Shown: positions 1 to 12,289, counted from the first letter of the stretch. The stretch is DNA of 64,000 bases from Cristatella mucedo (GCA_009760855.2 WPIO01000009.1:8695001-8759000); one strand, 5' to 3'. Made by a program: numbers and translations. The notes: generated by a model from the sequence alone, not told the origin.

Positions 1-215
1 CCTGGCGCGCTCCTCCATCTCCCATCTCTCTTCCTCTCTCTCTCTCTCTCCTTCCGCTCTCATCTCCTGATCTCTGGTCTCTCTCTCTCTGATCTCTATT
101 TGTGGTCTGCTCTCTTTCCCGGATCTCTATATTTGTGCTCTGCTCTCACTCTTTCTCTTTCTCTCTCTCATTTCTGCTTCTCATGCTTTCCTTTCTCCCT
201 CTTTCGCAATATAAT
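1..215. repeat. CT-rich low-complexity stretch
   Basis: Pyrimidine-rich sequence with several short (CT)n runs, such as those at 35-51 and 161-170. The open frame through it simply reflects the low complexity. No gene is recognised here. Confidence 0.8.
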
Positions 216-379
216 TGCGTCTCCTGGGTCTCAGCCCAGTGGTAATGTGTTCGCTCGTCTAGATCAAGATCCAAGGGTCAAGTTCCTCAGAGGGAAGTGC
301 GATTGCAGCCGAGGCTATTTTTCCATCGCCCAAATTAGGTTTTTAAACCAGCTGCTGATTTTTACCGCCTGATTCACCT

Positions 380-1600
380 CTTGCGGCTAAAGGAGTCTCT
401 GAAAGTCCGCCTTCCAGCGGCGTTGCCATTGATGAGACTACCTCGAACCGATGCAGCTTCCGCTTTCAACCGTATCTGCTGCTTCCGGTCCTCCACTAGC
501 TGTGCGAGCGCCATTCGGGCATTTGTCCGTCGTCGCTGCCTACCCCGTGAGGGACGACGTTTCGCGCGCGAGGGTGCAGCTGCTCTCCGTAGGACGCGGT
601 CTGCGCCGTGCAGCCAGAGTGGAGCGAAAAGTCTGTGCGAGAAAAGCGATTGCCGACTCGCCCGCCTCGGCGGCGGCGGGGGGGCGGTCGGGCGGGCGCG
701 CGCTCGCGTCAACACCGACGGCCGCTAATGAATCGTCGGCGTCGGAGCCTTTGATTCCTTTGACTCCTAAAAACAGCTGGAAAACCTCGCGGTCGGAAAT
801 GCACGCTCGGCCGTTACTTCGCGGGCGGCCTACGCGGCTGGTGCGAGCGGCGAGGCGCCCCCCGCCCGGTCGTCCTTAGCGGGCGCGCGGGGCAAAGGCG
901 GCCGGAGGAGGAGGAGGAAGAGGAAGAGGAGGAGGAGGAGGTGGTGGCAGCTCCTGTTACGCCGGCTGGAGCGCCAACGCCAGGCGGACGTCGGGCAAGA
1001 GCTGGCTGCCGGGCAAACGGCGCCCGTCGCAAGTGAGCGCGGCGAATCTCGAGGTCGCAAGCGAGCGACGAGGGAGCGGCGATAGAGCGACTGCGCCGCC
1101 GCCGCCGCCGCCCGCGTGCGCCTCACCGCCGCGCTCGCTCTGCCGCGCGCGGAGACGCCGCGAGCGTGTGCGGCATCGACGTCGAAATCGTCGAGGCAGA
1201 ATCCGCAGAGTAGCCGTCGGCCGCCCGAGAGATCGTCGCACAAAAGAAACGTCGACGCGTCGCGTGGGCGCGGCCGCCATTTGCAGCGCGCGCGCGCGAG
1301 CGAGGCTAGCAGCTCTACCGACTTGGGCGTGGCTGGCAGAGCTGCTAGGGCTGCAGCTGCAGAGCGGCGGCGCGGACGGCGGCGGCGGCGCAGCGTCAGC
1401 GGCCGCTGCTGCTGCTGCGCTTCGTCGGAGGCGGAAAGACCGACAAGCGAATGCGAGCGGAAGGGGAAGAGGCCGCTTCGAAATTACTCGATTCGCGTCG
1501 AGCACGGTGAGAAGAGGAATTTCTGCGTGGCAGCCGCGGCGTTTAACGAGATCGTCAGTCGTATAACGGATGTTGACGAGGACGCGCTGAGTCAACATCT
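380..1600. other. GC/CpG-rich island, possible promoter or 5-prime exon region
   Basis: This stretch is far richer in G, C and CpG than its surroundings. It has GCG/CGG runs near 665-710, a (GGA)n tract at 902-945 and CGC/GCC runs near 1095-1115 and 1375-1400. Overlapping frames are open on both strands, as expected of GC-rich DNA with few stop codons, so they are weak evidence of coding. Donor-like GTGAG motifs occur at 1033 and 1507 on the + strand. A promoter with a first exon is plausible, but no protein domain is recognised and direction is undetermined. Confidence 0.4.
901..948. repeat. (GGA)n microsatellite
   Basis: GGA/GAA triplets inside the GC-rich island. On the minus strand they read as a run of serines, which should not be taken for protein. 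Confidence 0.85.
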
Positions 1601-1689
1601 AGGCCGAGTATCCCAGATCGCCCCCTCACCACCTGCTCTGTCTACCGGCGGGCTGCTGCTGACCCGATTTTCAGCGCTTGGTATTTAGT

Positions 1690-2620
1690 TATTTCTCTTT
1701 TTTTCTTTTACGCCGGATATGCACAAGCGGCGAGCTTCCCGTAGCAAAAATCCTGGTGCAATGGCTCTTTGAACAGACGCGGCTGCATGAGGAGCCTTTA
1801 GGAGAATTCTGCATCTCTCGCCAATCGCTGACCAATGGCGTCGCTTACCGTCTGCATGTCAGTCCCCACTCAGTCGCCATTATGACGAGGGTACGTGTCT
1901 AAAGATGGCGCATGGATAGTGGCGTTCAAGTGACCTACCCGTATATGTAACGGTCATTCCGACACCCTCATGAGATTATCATCCATAACGCGCCAACCAG
2001 CCGAGACTAGGTCACAAGGTCACTAGGTCACGTGTCACGTTCTTCACACTCTTCAATGCGGCTCAGAGTGATCTCATCTCTTTCGGGGTACTTTAAAGAG
2101 GTCGAAAGAAAGATTAAAAACCAATTAGAGATAAAAAGATGCACGATTGCAGAAAGGCTAAGCCTATTAGGCGCAATGCAGAAAGGCTACGCGGCGCTCG
2201 CCGTCTGGAGCCGGCGGGCTTTAAATGTACCTTAAATACCGTCAAGTCCGGGATGTAGGCTCGTCAGTCTGAGTGAGTTCCGACGCTTAGAGGTAAGACA
2301 TTCAACAGAATTCATAGGCCCGGCTTTGATCTTTTTTGCCCGGATTTGAGATCAGTTAGAGCGCTGCTAAAGGGTTCGAGCCAGATTGAACAGGCTGCAT
2401 ATGGCCGAATCGAAGTCTCTCATAGCTTACCGCCGCACGCATTCGGCGGCCAACGTGACGGCACTCTACGAGATGAACGACGCATTGCATCTTGTGCCAT
2501 GAGCACTGATGGTCTCGAGACGAATATTTAGGTCTGGTACCCCTGGCTGCTGCAGCGCTGTAAGTGAAGCTGGCTTTTGACTTCGAATCAGCGTTTCATC
2601 TGAGTTTGCCAACGACCACT
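1690..2620. other. No gene recognised
   Basis: Mixed-composition sequence between the GC-rich island and the first L2-B copy. Only short frames are present and none resembles a known domain. Confidence 0.5.
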
Positions 2621-2625
2621 TTCAA

Positions 2626-3300
2626 CAATAGTAGTAATACAATTCACTTGATAAAGCGTCCTCATAGAACCCAATCTCTTTCTAGGCGCTTTACATTAGC
2701 TGCAAAGGGAAACCGCGATTGAATGGTGAGTAAAATCATGCTTGAAAAACAAACAAAATGAATAACATGCACAGGGTCAGCATGCAAGTGTGCTTAGTGG
2801 CAGCATGTACAGTGTCAGCACGCATAAGCACGTGAAGGTAGAATCACAGGGACCCACTAAATGCTGTCCTAAAGAGGCGTGTTTCAAGTTTGTTTTAAAT
2901 GTGGTCAAGCCAGGGGATGTTGTAACGAGAGTCGGGAGGGAGTTCCAGGCTTTGGGAGCATACGAACTAAATGCACGGTCTCCAAAGGATTTGAGGTTTG
3001 TACGAGGTATTGGTAAACTGCTGGATTCCGAAAAAAGGGTGGCACGATGCTTGGCCTGATGGGGTAGTATATCTGACAGATAGGCTGGAGCCAAAGAATG
3101 AAGTGACCTAAAAGTGAGCGACAAAACCTTGAAGTCGATCCGTTGCTTGATTGGTAGCCAGTGCAGGTCGGCGAGAAGTGGTGTGATGTGGCAACTGCGT
3201 CGCTCACGACAAATAAGCATAGCTGCAGAGTTTTGCACAAGCTGTAATCGCCTGATTGCACATGCCGGTAGGCCAGCAAGCAGTGAGTTGCAGAAGTCAT
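2626..3300 (-). mobile_element. L2-B non-LTR retrotransposon, 3-prime part
   Basis: Read on the minus strand, this gives the C-terminal part of an L2/CR1-group ORF2, then its 3-prime UTR, the tail stem TAAAGCGCC and a short (ATT)-like end at 2626-2637. It matches other copies in the window, including those at 29.9-31.8 and 51.1-52.1 kb. It is 5-prime truncated. It faces a second L2-B 3-prime end at 3451-3710, so the two form inverted arms. Confidence 0.9.
2777..3238 (-). pseudogene. L2-B ORF2 C-terminal fragment
   Basis: An open frame of 153 codons corresponding to the region after the RT catalytic core in CR1/L2-group ORF2 proteins. It contains the hallmarks QNSAA, LLADLHWLP, QRIDFKVL, LHSLAPAYLSDLLP-like and APKAWNSLP. 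In sister copies the ORF ends soon after a lysine-rich FKKKLKTHLF-like motif. Here the frame instead drifts through the former 3-prime UTR, showing a late frameshift. It is a dead fragment lacking EN and RT. Confidence 0.8.
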
Positions 3301-3450
3301 GCGGTACCTATGATTCACCGTTGTCACGTGACACACCTCTTCCCACACAGCGAGCAGAAAAAGGAGCCGCCCTAACGCCCCAATCATCCGATACTAAACT
3401 TCCCTCAGGAGGTACCTCGTGTTGTACTTTCTTCTGGGAATCATGTGATC

Positions 3451-3710
3451 TATTTATCACAGCATTTAGTGGGTCCCTACGATTCGTCCTTTATGTGCTT
3501 ATACGAGCTGATACTGTGCATGCTGCCACTAAGCACACTTGCATGCTGACCCTGTGCATGTCGCCCCTAACCCTGTTATTCATGTTGTTTATCAAGCATG
3601 GCGCCACTCACCATTCGATCGTGTTTCCCTTTGCAGCTAATGTAAAGCGCCTAGAAAGAGATTGAGTGCTATGAGGACGCTTTATCAAGTGTCATGTCAA
3701 GTGTCAAGTG
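3451..3710 (+). mobile_element. L2-B 3-prime end (plus-strand arm)
   Basis: Starts near the end of ORF2 and covers the whole 3-prime UTR with the tail hairpin arms. It ends in a small reiteration of TCAAGTG/TCATG before the (GA)n tract. It is an inverted repeat of 2626-2900. The 3301-3450 spacer is not clearly L2-B. Confidence 0.85.
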
Positions 3711-4748
<1,038 letters not shown>

Positions 4749-5690
4749 GAAAAAGGTGCTTGGCTTCACAGTTCTGGCAATGGCCCACTCAAGCTCAAGG
4801 TGTAACCAGTGCTGAAAGAGTTCCTGGCTATGAGCTTTCTTTAGCTGACCTGCGTTTTATCTAGCCCAGACTGAAGATATTGTTAACGTATCTTCGTTTT
4901 TCATCAAGTGACGAAATCCTATCGGTTTACCTGCCGACCGCGGCAAGCGGCGGCCTCAGTTTCACTCCGACAGGGCAGGAGGCGATAGCCCTTTAAGCCC
5001 GCTCAATTGCCAGCTTGTCTGATCATTAACTCGAGAGGCCGTATGCTGATCCCATCTGCTCACGCCTTCTCCGAGTTGAAACGGACCCGGTGCATCCTTT
5101 ACTGCTGCTGCAGCTGCTGTTGAGTCAATAACTCATATCTCTTGGTCTCGCCAGCGATTCAGCACGCCGACCCCACCGACGTAGCTTGAGATGTAAACTC
5201 AGGCGTAAGAAGCATTGTGCAGCTCATCGCCGAAGACAAGCGAAAACCTACCGAAGGCAGCGGAATACTGTCGAGGAGCGAACTCGCTGGCACTGCCAAG
5301 CTACGCCAACGTCATTTTCACTACCTGGCGACTCGGCGTTTGTGGCGCATTATGTTTCCTACGCCTCCGAGCTCACGTGCTGGACCATCGGTCACGGAGT
5401 CTGCATCAGGAGTTCCATCAAGAGTCAGAGGCATTAGTGAATATCAAAATTCTGGTTTGATAAATCGGTTGGATTAATCGGGGAAGAGGAGTACTAGAGC
5501 AGTTCCAAAATTAGAATAAATCGGGATTCGATACATCGTGAGCCACGATTTAGAGCATACAAACAGCGATCCGGAGTGATGGTTAAACAGTGTTGAACGT
5601 TATGGCTTGTAATGTGCAGATGGGGCCGCCTGTGGCTTTGGAATGAACCTCTCTACGTAAAGTAAGTGAACTTGCTAATAGCGTGCAGAC
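4749..5690. other. No gene recognised
   Basis: Unique-looking sequence with overlapping short frames at 5186-5477. None of these is recognisable. Confidence 0.5.
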
Positions 5691-5697
5691 GTTCTTC

Positions 5698-5745
5698 CGC
5701 TGCGGGCTCGCTGCGGGCTCGCTGCGGGCTCGCTGCGGGCTCGCT
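5698..5745. repeat. 11-bp tandem repeat, about 4 copies
   Basis: The unit CGCTGCGGGCT is repeated four times without error and followed by a partial unit. Confidence 0.95.
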
Positions 5746-5827
5746 CGGCACCCCTGCGTGTATTGGGGAAGGGGAGGGGGAGTGAACTATGGTCCGATGC
5801 GCCACCTAAGTAAATGAACAAGTGAAT

Positions 5828-5990
5828 AAATACTTGCTGGTTTAAGAGTCTCCATTTGCATAGCGAAAGAAGAGTCTTAAAGGCTATCACCGTCGTTTGT
5901 AGCGGCAATAAAGGATCGCCCGCGTCAGGATTCGAACCCACGACCTCGGGACCGTGATCGTGAAAAGCCTAGCCTAGCCTCCTCCCAAGG
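5828..5990 (-). mobile_element. SINE-2 (tRNA-derived)
   Basis: On the minus strand the box B-like core GTGGGTTCGAATCCTG lies in the reverse complement of 5926-5943. It is followed by the family body (GGATCCTTTATTGCC-like, then CGCTATGCAAATG). The same body occurs at 53.73-53.89 and 57.84-58.0 kb. The box A region is degraded (5950-5990). Confidence 0.75.
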
Positions 5991-6300
5991 GATATCTGCC
6001 GCGAGTCTTCTACAACGGCTAGCACTCGTACGTAAGCCGTCTTTTTTTGGCAAAGGAACTTCGGTTCCGCAGCCGCTACAGTGCGTTCGCAACATTTGGT
6101 CGGTAGAAGTGTCGGAGATAGCTGCCGAGAGCTTCGAATTTTTGCGAACTCGTGGCAGTCAATGCGAGCATGACTGTCTCATTGCCTTTCGCTGTATTTC
6201 GAGCATTTTACCTACAGTCGTACAGCCTCCTGATCGTCGATCTGAACGGATCGTCGTCATACGCCGATATCTATGCGTTTGGCGCTCGAGAGCTCCATCG

Positions 6301-6320
6301 GGGGGGGGGGGGGGGGGGGG
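6301..6320 (+). repeat. Poly(G) run
   Basis: About 20 consecutive G residues. Length in the assembly may be unreliable. Confidence 0.9.
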
Positions 6321-6418
6321 TGGTGCTCGCTCAAATCATGGCGTCGCACGCAGATTGAGATACGCATTCGCAAAGCAAATCCGAAGCGAAGCGCTAGAGT
6401 ACGCGACATCTATATGTA

Positions 6419-6456
6419 TGATATATATGATATATATATATATATATATATATCAT
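6419..6456. repeat. (TA)n microsatellite
   Basis: AT-dinucleotide run ending in a short palindromic ATATCATATAT sequence. Confidence 0.9.
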
Positions 6457-6779
6457 ATATCGGGACTGCAATCTACCTACAGCAATTGCAGTCTATTTTT
6501 TGAGTTTATCTGATACTAACAAGAAGCAGGAGCATAAATATGCCAATGGAGGCAGCAGAAATGTACCTGCTAGAAACAACCTAGGAGATGTGTACGTAGT
6601 TGCTACGGCGACCACTGTCCTGGTGCAGCGCCGTGGTTGAAGCTACGCGTGGCAAATCGGGAAGCTCTACGTAGCTTGGGAAGCCGGAGAGTTTATTATT
6701 TCTACAGAGCACCGAAGTGGCCTCGAAAAATGTGCAGATTTGTGGTACCTGTGGCCTTGGCTAAAAATGTGATGTGATT

Positions 6780-7200
6780 CTTGAATGAGCTTCAATGGCT
6801 CCTCGTTGACCGACGAATAAATGGCAAAATTCTTACTACAACTAACTAACAAGGCCTGCAATGGCTTGGTTCCTTCATGCCTAGCTGAACTGCTGCATCG
6901 ACGATAGCCCCCTCTAAGTTCCCATACGGACGATAAGTTAGCTGTTCCATTCCTAAGCTTAAAGGTCATTTGGTGAAATCTTCTAGTCTGCAGTACGTAG
7001 CGGTGGAACCCAGTTGAATTCTTACGTAAAGATATCTTCACTTGTGCAGCCGACTGTGGCACATTCTGTCTAGCCGTCCTCACCTGCTATTTCCACGCGC
7101 TACCCACTTGATTGGCTGCCCTCGTGATTTCAGCTATCCTTCTCGGCTTTGTCTTTGTTGCGTGAGATGAAGTCTGCTTCCGTGGGCGCACGGGAAGTCG
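6780..7200 (+). mobile_element. L2-A non-LTR retrotransposon fragment
   Basis: A degraded + strand match to the ORF2 C-terminus and 3-prime UTR of L2-A, compared with 11.8-12.25 kb. Shared blocks include GGCCTGCAATGGCTTGG, GATAAGTTAGCTGTTCC and TTTGTTGCGTGAGA. The coding frame is broken by indels and stops. Confidence 0.7.
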
Positions 7201-7855
7201 CTGTGAGGCTGTGAGAGCGCGCGCTACAGGCCGCTTTACGTCGCCGCAAGTACTCGCGTTGATACATGTAATTAATAACTCGTTATATAAAGAATAACTC
7301 GTCGATACAATACACAGATAGCCGTTGATGCATAGCTGGGTTACACATGGAGATTCATTCCATTATCATGCTGCTCAGAGAACTACTCGTTTTGGCTAAG
7401 CACCGCTCCTTAAGTCGAAAATTTGAGCCGACGACTTCTTTTTTGAAACGCAGGTTTTGGCAGAGCAAGCAGCTACCTCATCATAGAGCCACTCACCTCC
7501 ACGACTAGTGCATGCCTTAATCTCAAAAGTCAAGGTCGACATGCATGGTTCAAGAAGGTAGCTCGCCAATATCTTCAAAAGCAATAACACAGGCGCAAGA
7601 TTGCCTGCGGCGGCGGCGGTTAAACTCGTGCTGTGAGTGCACAGCTGACGTCCATAACGCATCCGAAGGACTGAAAGCCAAAATAGCGCAAGGAGCACTT
7701 ATCGGCCACTCAACTGTGGCAAAAAGCGCAACGAATCGCCTTTATATTACAGCGGGTGCGGCGTTGAATGGTCGCCCGAGTTTTAAATGGCATTGCTGTT
7801 GCACAAGTCGCTAAGCATCGGTAATTCTGAGGGCGTGCATGCTTATATTAATGAT

Positions 7856-7972
7856 ACCGCTCACCATTCGATCGTGTTGAAATTCCAGCAAATGTAAAGC
7901 ACCTAGAAAGAGAGTGAGTTCTCTTACGGCGCTTATCGAGTGTATTATTATTATTATAATTATTATCCCAAA
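7856..7972 (+). mobile_element. L2-B 3-prime tail
   Basis: Begins at ACCATTCGATCGTGTT and carries the tail with AAAGCACCTAGAAAGAGA. It ends in (ATT)n. Only the last 110 bp or so of the element is present. Confidence 0.85.
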
Positions 7973-8119
7973 TCCTGAGGCCCGAGTCCCCCTGCGTGCG
8001 CTCGTGTCAATCGGATCGATCCCGTGCTCGGGCTCGCCGGTCTTCCTTCGCAAGATCCCATGATGCCCAACCCCACGTCACGTGACGAGATGTCTTTCTT
8101 CTTCTTTTTTTTTTTAATG

Positions 8120-9500
8120 CCGTCCATACGCGCGTTTTATTGATCTAGTTTTGCCTATGATCGCTCATTCAAAAGCAGCGTCATCGTCCGGTAGAAGTCA
8201 GACTGCAAGACTGAAGCTGCAGACTTTAAATCGCATCTGCATCGATGCAGTAGCGCAGCGAGTATCCGAGTATCGGCAGCGCAGCGGATGCGATGATACT
8301 CAAAACTATGCAGCCGAACGTTGGAGGTAAACTTCAGAATGTGCAGCGAAATTCCGGCGACTGAAGCTTCGAAACAGAAGTTATCTCCCGCTATTTATTC
8401 TAACGTAGGGTAGCTTAGTCCACGCATTGATTGAGCGCACTTCCGCCGTGAACGAGGTGTGTGTCAAATTGTTAAAGCAGACTTTGCGCCCGGGTAATCG
8501 GGCACAAAGTTAGTAGTAGTAACCTGGTAATAACGTCATCCTAACCGTGTTTGAGGTGTAATTATTATATCCCTCCGTTCCGATAATCAACTGGGTCTCC
8601 TGGTCGGTAGCGTGGCATTTAGAATTTAAACAAAACCAAGATGTACTTTATCAGTACGATAAACCTCTGCTTTGAATCTCGATGCGACATGCCGACCTTA
8701 AGCAATCAAGTGCATCACGCGTATGTCAGTGAGTACGCTAGAATATCCTTGTGTTGCGTATGTTCATTCCAGAACGTTGTCCCTGAGGAAGCTGGATTGA
8801 CCCGGCCGGTCCACCAGCTCGCTACACAAGCATCTGCTGATACGCTGCCCCTGCGTGGGGCCGCGTGTCAAGCTAAACAGAACGGCATAGGTAACCGCAA
8901 GGCACTCATTTGGCAGGACGATGGCTATTCAAGATGTCGGTACTGACACGACTGTCTAGAAGACGGCGCCGCTTCCGTTGGACCGCACGCCGTGCTGAAA
9001 ACATGACACCAATCAGCAGCAGACGTGAGTAACGGTCAGATGCGCGCTGACTTTAGGTGCCCAGATTTCCGAGCAAAGCCGCGACCCCGATTTGATCGTC
9101 ATCTGGAACCGGGGTTATAGCTCTGGTGTTTTTTGGGTACTGTCGTTTTAACGGATGAGATTAAAAGCTACGAAATAATAACTATAGCCACAGTAATTCC
9201 AATTAAAATACTAATGAGTTGCTCATATAGGGATATAAATAAAGGAATCGAATCTCTACCATCGCTGCGGTGCGCTACAATTCGCAGCAAGAAAAGCAAC
9301 AGGCTAGAGCTAAGGATAAGAGGGTAGCGTGTTTCAGCAAGCATACAAAAGCACTTAAGGAGCGACTCACTGTCATTAACTAATTGAATTCAGGGTACAA
9401 AATGTGGACTGAATGGTGATAAGGTAAGTGTGCAAAGTGCACGTGAAAAAAATGCTTGCTAGATGTGAGTAAAGCAGATCGGAGCAGCTGCATCTTCAAC
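8120..9500. other. No gene recognised
   Basis: Unique-looking sequence. A 101-codon frame at 8641-8946 shows no recognisable domain. Confidence 0.45.
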
Positions 9501-9504
9501 TACG

Positions 9505-9535
9505 ACTAACCACCCTGTGCATGTCACCCCTAACC

Positions 9536-9537
<2 letters not shown>
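9505..9537 (+). mobile_element. L2-B 3-prime UTR, left piece of an interrupted copy
   Basis: ACCCTGTGCATGTCACC then CCTAACCAT matches the L2-B 3-prime UTR on the + strand. The same copy resumes at 9910 after an antisense insertion. The repeated TAACCAT (9531-9537 and 9910-9916) looks like the target-site duplication. Confidence 0.8.
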
Positions 9538-9571
<34 letters not shown>

Positions 9572-9912
9572 TACTTGATAAAGCGCCCACAGAGAACTTA
9601 ATCTCTTTCTAGGCGCTTTACATTTGATGCAAAGGGAAATACAATTAAATGGTAAGTAAAATCATGCTTGAAAAACAAACAAAATGAATAACATGGTTAG
9701 GGGTGACATGCACAGGGTCAGCATGCAAATGTGGTTAGTGGCAGCATGCACAGTGTCAGCACGCATAAGCACGTGAAGGACGAATCACCGGGACCCACTA
9801 AATGCTGTCCTAAATAGGTGTGTTTTTAGGTTCCTTTTAAATGTGGTCAGGTCAGGGGATGTTCTGACGCAGATCGGGAGGGAGTTCCAGGCTTTGGGAG
9901 CATACGAACTAA
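9537..9912 (-). mobile_element. L2-B copy inserted antisense in another L2-B
   Basis: The (AAT)n at 9537-9570 is the 3-prime tail read backwards. The full 3-prime UTR follows, and the copy ends inside ORF2 at GGGAGCATACGAACTAA. It is 5-prime truncated to about 375 bp and flanked by TAACCAT repeats. Confidence 0.88.
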
Positions 9913-10050
9913 CCATGTTATTCATGTTGTTTATCAAGCATGGTACTACTCACCATTCGATCGCGTTTCCTTTGCAGCAAATGTAAAGCGCCTAGAAAGA
10001 GAGTGAGCTCTCTCTACGGGCGCTTTATCAAGTGCATTTTTATTATTATC
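9910..10050 (+). mobile_element. L2-B 3-prime end, right piece of interrupted copy
   Basis: Continues the 3-prime UTR from TAACCATGTTATTCATG through the tail hairpin to a short ATT-rich end. Confidence 0.88.
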
Positions 10051-10127
10051 ATGATTACATAAGCAATTCCGAGTCAACACGGGTGGGGACGGAGGCCGGA
10101 AACGAGTTTCAGCCCAATCAGCCAACA

Positions 10128-10765
10128 ATTGAGCCCGATAGCGACAACCCGGGTTACCATGGTAACCAAGGTGCGCGCGGACTGTGATAACTACCTGAAT
10201 ATTGGTCTAAATTATATGCAAATAGGCTAAAAGTGTCGGGCTCGTCAAGTTATATTCGTCAGCAGAAAGACAGCGATTTCGAAAACGATGATTTTTATTG
10301 CACAAGTTCGCAGCGGCTGACCAGATCCTGGGCAAGAATCCAGAGCTCGATCGCGAAAATTGAGCCTATTTTTTCGAGAAATAGCTCAAGATTGATGGCC
10401 GATTTGGAACAGCCGCCGGTGCCTTCTTCGGGCGCCCCACAGAGCGTATCTGCACGCCCGGAGCAGCCGGCAAATATTTCCAAGAACTTGAACACCAGTT
10501 CCGTTGCGTTGTTAAGAACATTATTGCTAACAGATTTTAAATCGTCGTTATAGCCAACCGTAGCGTGCATCCTTTCTTTGAGCTCTTGCGCACCTAGTCG
10601 TTCAGATTGCTTCGACACGACTCTGACGGTGCTGCTCCTGAATCAGGTCTACGGCGTTTTCGACTTCGAAACGCCATATTTTTTAGAGCAGCTATCCAAA
10701 AAATAAATGATTGCGATTCTACTCGCGGAAGTTCGGTAGCCCGGGTTACCGCCATCGGGCTCAAT
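10128..10765. mobile_element. Putative DNA-transposon-like element with 29-bp TIRs
   Basis: Positions 10128-10156 and the reverse complement of 10737-10765 agree at 25 of 29 bases, both beginning ATTGAGCCCGAT. The interior is 638 bp in total, with a perfect palindrome GGTTACCATGGTAACC at 10152-10167. No convincing target-site duplication is visible. No transposase is recognised, so this would be a non-autonomous element or an inverted duplication. Confidence 0.5.
10295..10618 (-). CDS. Unrecognised open frame inside the TIR element
   Basis: 107 codons from a GTG, or 91 from the first ATG at 10570. The frame is hydrophilic at the N-terminus, then mixed, with four cysteines. A frame of 106 codons is also open on the opposite strand (10233-10553), likewise without an early ATG. 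I recognise no domain. Being open on both strands may be chance, so coding status is doubtful. Confidence 0.15.
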   Translation of the reverse strand: MSKQSERLGAQELKERMHATVGYNDDLKSVSNNVLNNATELVFKFLEIFAGCSGRADTLCGAPEEGTGGCSKSAINLELFLEKIGSIFAIELWILAQDLVSRCELVQ

Positions 10766-10769
10766 CGCA

Positions 10770-11205
10770 ATTTAGGACGGAGGACGGCGAGCCAGCGATA
10801 TGCTAACGGAAGCCGACGCAGCTGCGTCGCGTACTTAGGCTGCTACAAGTGAGTGAAGCGACCGGAAGACCCAGGACCTCGATTGATATAAATTAGATGA
10901 TGATAGGTAGGGAGCCGATGAAGCTGCGGCGGAAGCGGATGCGCGGCGGGTGTGTCGGCGGCTTTGGCGCCGTCGTCGACGACATGCACATTGTAGCCGC
11001 AAAATGTAGTTGAAACAAATGTAGTTGGATTTAAACAAATTTAAATGTGGCAAACAATGTAACTAAAGTGTTACAGAATCAAAGCAAATTTAATTAAAAA
11101 AATGTAGTTGACGTGAGCACGCCGTAGCCGCAAAAGGAGAGTCAGCTGCGGCTGCACGGTCTGGCTGGCACTGACTCGCGGTGACCACTGCGCTTTAGCT
11201 CACTA
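10770..11205. other. No gene recognised
   Basis: Mixed sequence with a CGG-rich patch near 10920-10980. No feature is supported. Confidence 0.5.
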
Positions 11206-11210
11206 GCAAT

Positions 11211-12288
11211 GGTAAGGCCCATGGAATAGGATATCACTTCTATGCTGACGATACTCAGTTGTATTTGTCATTCAAACCGGCGGAATCTGCTGCGGCAACT
11301 GAGAAACTGAATGCTTGCCTTGCCGACATTCGATCCTGGATGTCGAAAAACTTCCTGAAATTAAATGACGATACAACCGAACTGCTGCTCATAGGACACG
11401 CTAAGCGTGTGGCTGGATTAAAAGGCGCTGGTCTTCGAATAGGTGGTGCTGTTGTGCGACCATCACCACGTGCTCAAAATTTAGGTATCGTGTTCGACAG
11501 CTGCCTCAATTTCAAAAGCTTCATTCAGAAGACTGCTTCTACAGCTTGCCATCACATCTGATCCCTATCCAAGATTAGGAGCTGTCTCTCACAGTGGCTC
11601 GTAAAAAATTTAACTAGCTCTTTAGTTATGTCTCGGCTTGATTATTGTAATTCCCTTTTGGCTGGGCTGCCAAAGAAAGCTAGTATGCCACTGCAGCGGA
11701 CTATGAATATGGCTACAGGCTAGTCTTCAAGTCCCAGCGGTTTGAGCACGTGTCTCCTTTGCTGAAAGAGCTAGGATGGTTGCCGGTTGAGTAATAGATA
11801 CAGAGCAAAGTTCTTACGCTGACCCACAAGGCCCGCCACGGCTTGGCTCCTTCGTACCTAGCTAACCTACTGCATCAGTTTCAGCCTGTTCGAGCCCTCA
11901 AGTCCTGTGTGGACAATAAATTAGCTGTTCCATTCCTCCGCTTAAAGACGGTTGGTGACAGAAGCTTTAGCTCTGCAGGTCCTAGACTGTGGAACTCGCT
12001 TCCACACTTCTTACGCAATGACAACTACTCTCCTACTGCCGACTATGGCTCATCATTTTCAGCGGTCCTGAACCGCCACTTCTATGCTACTTACCACCTC
12101 AACTGCTCTCCTAACTCTGCTATGCTTTGCAATTTCTCTTTGTTGCGTGAGACGAAGTCTGTTTGCTACCGAATGCGTACCGAAAGCCGCTTAGGCTGTG
12201 ATTGTGCCATACAAAACTCTCCTGCGTAACACCCACACGGTCTTTTTGACTTAGTGGAGTTACAGACGGAGATACATTACATTACATG
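11211..12288 (+). mobile_element. L2-A non-LTR retrotransposon, 5-prime truncated
   Basis: Begins within the RT core just upstream of the catalytic YADD and runs through the C-terminus, 3-prime UTR and an (ACATT)-type end at 12270-12285. It closely matches the minus-strand copy at 62.4-63.5 kb. Length is about 1.08 kb. Confidence 0.93.
11218..12229 (+). pseudogene. L2-A ORF2 (RT palm to C-terminus), disrupted
   Basis: Translated pieces give FYADDTQLYLSFKP (RT catalytic motif), LNACLADIRSWM, NFLKLNDDTTELL and FDSCLNFKSF. After a stop near 11560 come MSRLDYCNSLLAGLPKKA and, in another frame at 11843-12229, GDRSFSSAGPRLWNSLP. This is the usual order for the CR1/L2 group. Stops and at least two frameshifts (11.56-11.84 kb) make it non-functional. 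The endonuclease and N-terminal RT are absent through truncation. Confidence 0.88.
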
Positions 12289-12289
12289 A

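Noticed and set aside
957-1598. 213-codon minus-strand and 177/190-codon plus-strand frames
   Set aside because: Mutually overlapping frames in CpG-rich DNA, rich in Ala, Arg and Pro, without recognisable motifs. They are not annotated as CDS.
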